From JBLHGN01 sp047616325 (GTDB lineage: Bacteria; Pseudomonadota; Gammaproteobacteria; Pseudomonadales; Cellvibrionaceae): a stretch of 12,667 nucleotides of DNA. The notes below the pieces were generated by a model. It saw nothing but the letters and a program-made list of their open reading frames with translations, had not been told where the DNA came from and did no database searches. The stretch covers positions 1 to 12,667 of the forward strand of contig JBLHGN010000085.1 of NCBI GenBank assembly GCA_047616325.1, written 5' to 3'. Numbering within the stretch: the first letter of the stretch is position 1; the number at the start of each line of letters is the position of its first letter. The translations under genes were made by a program, and so were the position numbers. This document shows, one piece after another, positions 7,249-12,667 of the stretch.

Positions 7249-7332
7249 TCGCTGACCTCACGCCAAATTGGTTAAATTTATTACTCGAACAAGCACTAAG
7301 ATATTTATCGTTCATTCAAGTTAAAGATGCAG

Positions 7333-8205
7333 CTACTTTGCTTTTTTACGATTGTTTTTTTTACTGATTTTTTCGGTGCTGATTTTTTCGTTACTTTTTT
7401 TTACGGTATAAGCCATGTAAAAAACAAACAAGCCGATTATTATCATCGGCAAACTCAATATCTGACCACGCGTCATCCAGCCAAAAGTGTAGCCAATGTG
7501 TGCATCTGGTTCGCGCATAAACTCAACCGAGAAGCGAAAGATACCGTAACCAATTAAAAACAGCGAAGACACGGCCGCTCGAGGCCTAGGCTTTGCAGAA
7601 AACCAATACAGTACGGCAAAGAGCACGAAGCCTTCAAGAAACGACTGATAAAGCTGAGAAGGGTGGCGGGCCGCCTGCAGTAGGTCCTTCGAAAAGACCA
7701 TTCCCCAAGGAAGATCGGTGGTTCGCCCCCACAACTCGCCATTTATAAAATTCCCTATACGACCAAAACCTAAACCTAGTGGCACTAAAGGAGCAACAAA
7801 GTCCATAATGTCGATGAAATTTTTGCTTACTTTACGAGAGTACAAAACCATCGCAAATATTACGCCCAACAAGCCCCCATGGAACGACATTCCTCCCTCC
7901 CACACCTTAAAAAGCATAATAGGGTTGTCGAGAAAAGCACCAAAATTGTAGAAGAATATATACCCTATACGCGCCCCCAAAACGATGCCAAGTGCACCGT
8001 AAAAAACTAGGTCTTCCACTTGTTCGGGGGTTAAAAGAGAACCAGGAGAGGTGGCACGCCGGCGCCCCAATATCCATGCGGCGGTGAAGGCAAGTAAATA
8101 CATAAGCCCGTACCAGTGCACATTGACCGGACCTAGGCTTGAGCCAAACACGTCGAAGGGGCCAATGGAAAGGGCAACGGGATCAAAATTCGGGTGGGTC
8201 AACAT
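7333..8205 (-). CDS. lgt: Prolipoprotein diacylglyceryl transferase
   Basis: Inner-membrane enzyme that transfers diacylglycerol from phosphatidylglycerol to the lipobox cysteine of prolipoproteins, the first step of lipoprotein maturation. The 290-residue protein shows about seven hydrophobic segments and the Lgt motifs: HWYGLMY (30-36), GARIGY (77-82), FHGGL with H109 (E. coli H103), the signature GRIGNFINGELWGR (148-161, R149 matching E. coli R143), HPSQLYQ (181-187) and R246 near the end of the core. The C-terminal 20 residues are an unusually lysine-rich cytoplasmic tail (KKSNEKISTEKISKK onward), partly encoded by a 15-base tandem duplication. The Shine-Dalgarno is weak. It lies 158 bases behind ptsP, with a possible promoter of its own. 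The imelysin lipoprotein at the window end would be one of its substrates. Confidence 0.96.
   Translation of the reverse strand: MLTHPNFDPVALSIGPFDVFGSSLGPVNVHWYGLMYLLAFTAAWILGRRRATSPGSLLTPEQVEDLVFYGALGIVLGARIGYIFFYNFGAFLDNPIMLFKVWEGGMSFHGGLLGVIFAMVLYSRKVSKNFIDIMDFVAPLVPLGLGFGRIGNFINGELWGRTTDLPWGMVFSKDLLQAARHPSQLYQSFLEGFVLFAVLYWFSAKPRPRAAVSSLFLIGYGIFRFSVEFMREPDAHIGYTFGWMTRGQILSLPMIIIGLFVFYMAYTVKKSNEKISTEKISKKNNRKKAK
7364..7393. repeat. 15-base tandem duplication in the lgt tail
   Basis: CTGATTTTTTCG occurs at 7364-7375 and again at 7379-7390, a period of 15 bases. It encodes two copies of an EKIS-containing pentapeptide in the lysine-rich C-terminal tail of Lgt. The unit is a multiple of three, so the frame is kept, and such T-rich repeats may vary in copy number. 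Confidence 0.7.
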
Positions 8206-8249
8206 ATACAGAGTCCGTGTTTGCGCGTGGCTTAGACTAAACGGGGGAG

Positions 8250-8258
8250 ATCATACCA
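8250..8258 (-). promoter_or_regulatory. Candidate extended -10 promoter for lgt
   Basis: On the minus strand TGGTATGAT is an extended -10 element (TGn plus TATGAT, five of six to consensus), about 45 bases before the lgt ATG. No good -35 box is seen at the proper distance. It suggests lgt, thyA and folA can be expressed separately from rppH-ptsP. Confidence 0.3.
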
Positions 8259-8279
8259 TTGTCTCATTCCATTTGGGAC

Positions 8280-8303
8280 AGTGGCGAGGCAAGCTTTGCC
8301 ACT
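8280..8303. other. Hairpin in the ptsP-lgt gap with two alternative stems
   Basis: AGTGGC (8280-8285) can pair with GCCACT (8298-8303), and inside it GGCAA can pair with TTGCC around the loop GCT. The two stems share bases and cannot form together. No T run follows on the minus strand, so it is not a standard terminator for ptsP; it may protect or process the mRNA between ptsP and lgt. Confidence 0.35.
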
Positions 8304-8363
8304 AGAATCAACCCGAGGAAGACCACACCAAGGCAAAAAGAATTTTCAGAAAGTATGCACTTA

Positions 8364-10625
8364 CTATTCTTCCGCGCCGCCAGGGCGAAGCAGGCGGGTT
8401 AGCCCTGCCGCCTTGAAAGTGGCTTCAAGACAGCGATTAATAGATTCGGAGTCGGGCATTTGTATTACTTCGGCTAAAAGTTTTTCTGACTGCTCTAAAC
8501 TTACAGCACGAATTACCGACTTCACTCTTAGCAGGTTGGAAGCACTCATGGATAGAACATCAAAACCCATTGCTACGAGCAACATTGCCGCCACAGGGTC
8601 GCCAGCAAGCTCGCCGCAGATGCTTACCGACACACCCTCACTGTGCGCATCGTCTACGATCTTTTGAAGCGCCCGCAATACCGCAGGGTGAAGTGAATGG
8701 TAGAGATCGGCAACGCGCGGGTTATTGCGGTCCACTGCCAATAAATACTGAGTGAGGTCGTTGCTACCCACCGATATAAAGTCTACACGTGCGGCAAATT
8801 CTTTGGCTTGGTATACCGCCGCAGGCACTTCCACCATCACACCGATAGGCGGCATGGCAAGGGCGTAGCCCTCTTCCAGCAATTCATCGTAGGCCCGATA
8901 TATAAGCATCTGGGCAATTTCCAACTCAGCCACGCTAGAAATCATCGGCAACATAATGCGTAAATTATCTAAACCCTCGCTGGCTTTGAGCATCGCTCTT
9001 ACCTGTGCTAAAAATATCTCTGGGTGATCAAGGGTAACGCGAATACCGCGCCAACCGAGAAATGGGTTATCTTCAGTTATGGGAAAATAGGGCAGCGACT
9101 TATCGCCACCGATATCCAAGGTGCGCATGGTGACAATGTGGGGCGCAAAAGCCTCCAGCTGTTCTCTGTAAACCATGCGCTGCTCTTCCTCACTGGGAAA
9201 GCGGTCGCGCAACATAAACGGTACTTCGGTGCGGTAAAGGCCCACGCCCTCCGCACCGCGCTCGATGGAGATAATTGCATCGGCCTTTAGGCCGGTATTT
9301 ACCCACAGCGCAACCCTGTGGTGATCGGTGGTTTCGCATGGCAGGTCTTTAAGCGGCTCGAGGCCGGCGGCTAAGAGCTTGTCTTCCTCGATGAGCTCCT
9401 GATACTGCAGACGCAAACTTTCGCTGGGGTCCGCGTAAACCGATCCGCGATAACCATCGACAATTAGCTCATGACCGTCTAGCTGAGTAAAGGGTAAATC
9501 AACGGCGCCCATTACGGTGGGAATACCCATGGAGCGCGCAAGAATTGCAATGTGAGAATTACTCGATCCACGCACGGATACAATACCCACTAACTTGCCT
9601 TGGGGGACTTCGGTGAGTACGGAGGCGGTTAGGTCTTCCCCAACGAGAATGGCGTTATCTGGATACGCGCGCGCGTGCGGAGAAGACTGCTGTAAATAGG
9701 CGAGGACACGGCTACCCAAATCGCGCACGTCTGACGCGCGCTCTCGCAGATAAGCGTCACTCATACTGTTAAAGGTTGATACGTGCTCAAGGATTACTTG
9801 ACTCCAGGCGTACTGGGCCGATAAACCGCTGCTGATCTTTTCCCTCACTTCACCACCGAGAGATTGATCGTCCAACATGCCCAAATATGCGTCGAAAAGC
9901 ACACGCTCTTCTTTATTGAGGCGAGATTCGAGCTCAATACTCAGCGTTTTAACATCTTCGCGAACCGCCGAGAGGCATTTTTGAAAGAACTTAAGTTCTA
10001 CATCTAAGTTTTCACACTCTTGATAGGGCACCGAATTCAAATCGGCCAGCGGCGAGGACACCACACAACAACCAATGGCAACCCCCGAGGCGCCGGGCAC
10101 ACCGGCAAAACGCGCTTCGCGTTTCTGGCCAATACTGCGCAGAGCACCTGTTGCCTCTGCGTGAGCAATAACACCCGCCAACTGGGCAGACATCGTCACC
10201 AAAAAGGCTTCGTCACCTTCGTCAAAGCGCTGCCTTTGTTCCCGTTGCACCACAAGCACGCCCAGTACTTGGCGCTGATGAATAATGGGCGAACCTAAAA
10301 ACGAGCTAACCTTTTCTTCGCCCGTTTCTGGAAAGTATTGAAACTTCGCGTGAGATTCGGCGTCTTCGAGGTTGATCGGCTCTTCGCGCATGGCGACGTA
10401 ACCAACAAGCCCTTCATTTTTAGCCATCGACACTTTGCCGATGGACGCGGGGTTTAACCCCTCGGAGGCCATCAATACATATAAACCTTCGTGGTTGCGT
10501 AAAAACACCGAACACACATCGGCCTTCATGGCTTTTTTTGCACGCCGTACAATTATTTTAAGCACAGTCGGAAGATCAGAGGCTGAATTGACTTCTTGAA
10601 CAATCTGTCTCAGAGAATTCAGCAT
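8364..10625 (-). CDS. ptsP: PTS-Ntr Enzyme I (phosphoenolpyruvate-protein phosphotransferase PtsP)
   Basis: Cytoplasmic first enzyme of the nitrogen-branch phosphotransferase system: it takes phosphate from PEP and passes it to NPr (PtsO) and on to EIIA-Ntr, a regulatory chain affecting nitrogen, potassium and envelope responses. The 753 residues show an N-terminal GAF sensor domain (about 10-155, with DVCSVFL and FLGSPIIHQRQVLGVLVVQ), an Enzyme I N-terminal helical domain (about 172-300), the phosphohistidine swivel domain with SSNSHIAILAR (phosphorylated H358; E. coli H356) and GIPTVMGA, and the PEP-binding barrel (about 430-720) with GVGLYRTEVPFM, RTLDIGGDK, the signature DFISVGSNDLTQYLLAVDR (615-633) and the catalytic C670 in SICGELAGDP. 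The GAF domain marks it as PtsP rather than carbohydrate Enzyme I. It overlaps rppH by seven bases, implying translational coupling. Confidence 0.97.
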   Translation of the reverse strand: MLNSLRQIVQEVNSASDLPTVLKIIVRRAKKAMKADVCSVFLRNHEGLYVLMASEGLNPASIGKVSMAKNEGLVGYVAMREEPINLEDAESHAKFQYFPETGEEKVSSFLGSPIIHQRQVLGVLVVQREQRQRFDEGDEAFLVTMSAQLAGVIAHAEATGALRSIGQKREARFAGVPGASGVAIGCCVVSSPLADLNSVPYQECENLDVELKFFQKCLSAVREDVKTLSIELESRLNKEERVLFDAYLGMLDDQSLGGEVREKISSGLSAQYAWSQVILEHVSTFNSMSDAYLRERASDVRDLGSRVLAYLQQSSPHARAYPDNAILVGEDLTASVLTEVPQGKLVGIVSVRGSSNSHIAILARSMGIPTVMGAVDLPFTQLDGHELIVDGYRGSVYADPSESLRLQYQELIEEDKLLAAGLEPLKDLPCETTDHHRVALWVNTGLKADAIISIERGAEGVGLYRTEVPFMLRDRFPSEEEQRMVYREQLEAFAPHIVTMRTLDIGGDKSLPYFPITEDNPFLGWRGIRVTLDHPEIFLAQVRAMLKASEGLDNLRIMLPMISSVAELEIAQMLIYRAYDELLEEGYALAMPPIGVMVEVPAAVYQAKEFAARVDFISVGSNDLTQYLLAVDRNNPRVADLYHSLHPAVLRALQKIVDDAHSEGVSVSICGELAGDPVAAMLLVAMGFDVLSMSASNLLRVKSVIRAVSLEQSEKLLAEVIQMPDSESINRCLEATFKAAGLTRLLRPGGAEE

Positions 10626-11191
10626 TTCGATTTACTCAAACCAGCACTAGCCAGCGGCGTGGACCGACTATTGGCAGGTTCTGCAATGGAATTGTAAGCA
10701 TCCGCACCACCAAATAAACGATTGTGAATGGGCACCAACTCTTTTAAAGCTTTGCGATAAACATCGCGTTTGAAGGAAACAACGCTTGCAAGGGGGTACC
10801 AAAAATTAACCCAACGCCAGTCGTCAAACTCTGGCGAACCGCCAGAATCTAGTGCGATGGCCTGGTCGCTCGAAGTAATCTGAAGCAAGTACCACTTCTG
10901 TTTCTGACCAATGCACAAAGGCGATTGGTCTGGCCGCACCAACCTTTTTGGCAGACGATAGCGCAACCAACCACGGGTGACACCTAAAATTTTGACGTCG
11001 TCTTGGGTAAGCCCCACCTCTTCATGGAGCTCACGAAATAGTGCAACTTCAGTATCTTCAGAAGTCTTAATGCCGCCTTGAGGAAATTGCCAAGCGTCTT
11101 GACCACCCACTCGACGAGCCCAGAGAAGACGGCCGTACTCATTCGCCAAGATAATGCCTACATTTGGCCGAAATCCATCCGCGTCTATCAC
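10619..11191 (-). CDS. rppH: RNA pyrophosphohydrolase RppH (Nudix)
   Basis: Removes pyrophosphate from the 5' end of triphosphorylated mRNAs, opening them to RNase E decay. The 190-residue protein starts at a GTG (11191) with a GAGAGAG Shine-Dalgarno; MIDADGFRPNVGII matches the very conserved RppH N-terminus. The complete Nudix box spans residues 39-61 (G39, E45, R53, E54, E57, E58, G60). The RNA-specific motifs LRYRLPKRLVR, CIGQKQKWYLLQ, PEFDDWRWV and YWYP-like FWYPLASVVSFKRDVYR are intact. The last 30 residues are a Ser/Ala-rich tail of low complexity, similar in length to the variable tails of other RppH proteins. It is the first gene of the rppH-ptsP unit and faces away from the HAD phosphatase gene. 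Confidence 0.97.
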   Translation of the reverse strand: MIDADGFRPNVGIILANEYGRLLWARRVGGQDAWQFPQGGIKTSEDTEVALFRELHEEVGLTQDDVKILGVTRGWLRYRLPKRLVRPDQSPLCIGQKQKWYLLQITSSDQAIALDSGGSPEFDDWRWVNFWYPLASVVSFKRDVYRKALKELVPIHNRLFGGADAYNSIAEPANSRSTPLASAGLSKSKC

Positions 11192-11207
11192 TCGTTCTCT
11201 CTCTATT

Positions 11208-11216
11208 TGTTATAAT
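11208..11216 (+). promoter_or_regulatory. Extended -10 promoter for the HAD-imelysin operon
   Basis: TGTTATAAT is a perfect extended -10 element (TGn followed by TATAAT); no good -35 box is needed or seen. Transcription would begin near 11223, giving a leader of about 134 bases with a small CGCCT-AAA-AGGCG hairpin at 11312-11324. On the opposite strand TATAAC (11209-11214) overlaps it and could be the -10 of rppH, so the two divergent promoters may compete. Confidence 0.5.
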
Positions 11217-11356
11217 GCGAGGGTCATTGTTTCACAGTTTAGCAAAATCCTTCAACACGCATGCACTTGCGCTATAAATCTTGCCTATTTTGCTGTATTT
11301 CTTACCCAAATCGCCTAAAAGGCGCTTGAAATTTATACTTTCATTAAGGACACCTC

Positions 11357-12010
11357 GTGAGCTTAGCCATTTTTGACCTAGACAGCACCCTAATCGCCGG
11401 CGACAGTGACCACAGCTGGGGGGAATACCTGATAGAGCAAAACATTGTCGATGCCGACAGTTTTCGAAAAGCAAACGATAGATTTTTCGATGACTACAAA
11501 GCCGGCATCTTGGATATGGAAGCTTACGTCTCCTTTGCACTAGCTCCGCTGCGCGAGATGTCGAGGGAAACACGCGATAAACTCCACCGCGAATTTATGG
11601 ATCAAAAAATCGCCCCATTAATGTTGCCCAAAGCACAATCGCTCATCCAGAAACACAAAGACCAAGGCGATGTGCTGCTCATTATCACGGCCACCAATCG
11701 TTTTATTACCGAGCCCATTGCCCAGCTACTTGGCATAGACAACCTTATTGCCACCGACCCAGAGCTGGTAGACGACCGTTTTACCGGGCGCATAATAGGC
11801 ATACCCAGCTTTCAAGATGGCAAAGTAACACGTCTAGAGCAGTGGGTTGAGCAGCACCAAGAAGAGATGGCGGGCAGTTTCTTTTATAGTGACTCATTTA
11901 ACGATATTCCACTTTTAGAGCGCGTATCCTTCCCTTGCGCGGTAGATCCAGACGAAAAACTGCGCGCGCATGCAACTAACAAGCAATGGCCAAGCATTAG
12001 CCTAAGATAA
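11357..12010 (+). CDS. HAD-IB family phosphatase (SerB-like; candidate histidinol-phosphate phosphatase)
   Basis: This 217-residue cytoplasmic HAD hydrolase has all four motifs: motif I FDLDST with nucleophile D7 and acid D9, motif II threonine in ITATN (T111), motif III lysine K156, and motif IV YSDSFNDIPLLE with D179 and D183. The helical cap between residues about 15 and 85 is of the C1 type, as in HAD subfamily IB (SerB, CicA). The start is GTG, six bases after AAGGA. The same gene position next to rppH and ptsP is held in Pseudomonas aeruginosa by PA0335, which to my knowledge has been reported as a histidinol-phosphate phosphatase; function here is inferred from that synteny. Phosphoserine phosphatase or another phosphomonoesterase role remains possible. 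It is 11 bases from the imelysin gene, so the two are probably co-transcribed. Confidence 0.88.
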   Translation: MSLAIFDLDSTLIAGDSDHSWGEYLIEQNIVDADSFRKANDRFFDDYKAGILDMEAYVSFALAPLREMSRETRDKLHREFMDQKIAPLMLPKAQSLIQKHKDQGDVLLIITATNRFITEPIAQLLGIDNLIATDPELVDDRFTGRIIGIPSFQDGKVTRLEQWVEQHQEEMAGSFFYSDSFNDIPLLERVSFPCAVDPDEKLRAHATNKQWPSISLR

Positions 12011-12021
12011 AAAGGCATCTT

Positions 12022-12667
12022 ATGAAGCGAGAAGAATCACAGTCTTGTTACACCCCCGTTTATGCTGCTCTGTTGGGATGTTTTCTGCTGCTTTGCTTGA
12101 GCAGCTGCGACAAACTAGGGCTAGAGCCTAAAGCAACCAACACCCCAACCAACATAGATACTCTAAGCGATGTAGAAATAAACCAAGCTTCGGAGAAATT
12201 ATTTGCAGCTGGGGCGCAAGCCATCGAAGAGACAATACTTAGCGCTAAAACACTTAACGAACACGTGCTCGCATTTCTAGATCAACCCCAGCAAGGCTCT
12301 CTTGAAACCGCCCAAGAAAGCTGGTTAGCCGTAGCGCTCGCCTACCAAAAGTTTGCCTATGCACGCCAGTTTGGCCTACTGCAACCCGACATATTTGCAC
12401 AGCTAAACAAACTCGATTACCACATAGGTAGCTACCCCATACAGCCGGGCTTTATCGACGCTTTTGGCCCCTATAAATATTCCGGACTTGTATTTGACGC
12501 AGGGCTTCCAATCACCCGAGAGAGTCTTGCACACCAACAGGGTTTAACCGATATTGAAGAGGTTGTGCTGGGCATTTACGCCATCGATTTTATGCTATAC
12601 AACGTCGATGGACGGCGCCGCAGTGAAGATTATTCGGCATCAAACACACTCACAAAAGCGCAACGTG
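12022..12667 (+). CDS. Imelysin-family (peptidase M75-like) lipoprotein, 3' end missing
   Basis: The gene starts at an ATG seven bases after AAAAGG and runs off the window; 215 codons are visible. A hydrophobic signal (about residues 13-25) ends in the lipobox LSSC with C29 as the lipidated residue; the next residue is Asp. From about residue 50 the protein is helical and shows the imelysin pattern: a QESWLAVALAYQKF helix (98-111) and a helix carrying GIYAIDFMLY (184-193). This is the place of the GxHxxE signature of imelysin/IrpA proteins, but His is replaced by Tyr (Y186) and Glu by Asp (D189). Imelysin-like proteins are often linked to iron uptake or surface functions; true peptidase activity is doubtful in many. 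The assignment rests on motif pattern only. A second imelysin-like gene often follows, but that lies outside the window. Confidence 0.75.
   Translation, partial: MKREESQSCYTPVYAALLGCFLLLCLSSCDKLGLEPKATNTPTNIDTLSDVEINQASEKLFAAGAQAIEETILSAKTLNEHVLAFLDQPQQGSLETAQESWLAVALAYQKFAYARQFGLLQPDIFAQLNKLDYHIGSYPIQPGFIDAFGPYKYSGLVFDAGLPITRESLAHQQGLTDIEEVVLGIYAIDFMLYNVDGRRRSEDYSASNTLTKAQR

Noticed and set aside
8206..8363. A small gene in the ptsP-lgt gap
   Set aside because: A plus-strand frame continues here but runs antisense into ptsP with no motif or Shine-Dalgarno; only a hairpin and a candidate promoter are supported.

Overview
The window looks like a chromosomal core segment of a marine-type gammaproteobacterium. 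The proteins and the gene order (HAD phosphatase | rppH-ptsP-lgt-thyA-folA, then a multi-gene TonB/ExbB/ExbD cluster) resemble the Cellvibrionales (Saccharophagus/Teredinibacter-like), with the rppH-to-thyA part also shared with Pseudomonas. This placement is inferred from protein character and synteny, not from a database search. No rRNA, tRNA, CRISPR array, complete insertion sequence or phage gene is visible.

Layout: positions 1-348 hold no convincing gene, only small dyads and a strong Rho-independent terminator (306-334). From 5527 down to 349 the minus strand carries a tight six-gene operon: DUF3450 coiled-coil periplasmic protein, large MotA/TolQ/ExbB-family protein with its own signal peptide and periplasmic coiled coil, canonical small ExbB, ExbD, short TonB, and an exported TPR protein. 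Together they look like a TonB2/TtpC-type trans-envelope energy-transduction machine: an ExbB/ExbD proton channel drives TonB across the periplasm, with extra periplasmic parts that probably extend or regulate it. A 338-base intergenic region (5528-5865) separates it from folA and contains a candidate promoter, a 20-base dyad just upstream of it, and three GTGTTAC repeats.

From 11191 down to about 5866 the minus strand carries rppH, ptsP, lgt, thyA and folA: RNA 5'-end decapping, the nitrogen-branch PTS Enzyme I, the first enzyme of lipoprotein maturation, and the linked thymidylate synthase and dihydrofolate reductase. rppH and ptsP overlap by 7 bases. lgt may have its own promoter in the 158-base gap behind ptsP.

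From about 11211 rightwards the plus strand carries a HAD-IB phosphatase (candidate histidinol-phosphate phosphatase by synteny with Pseudomonas) and, 11 bases later, an imelysin-family lipoprotein cut by the window end. The rppH and HAD promoters appear to be divergent and to share overlapping -10 sequences.

The most notable points are the six-component TonB machine with two ExbB-type subunits, a perfect 22-base palindrome over the exbB stop codon, a run of ten G inside thyA, and an imelysin whose GxHxxE signature is replaced by GIYAID.
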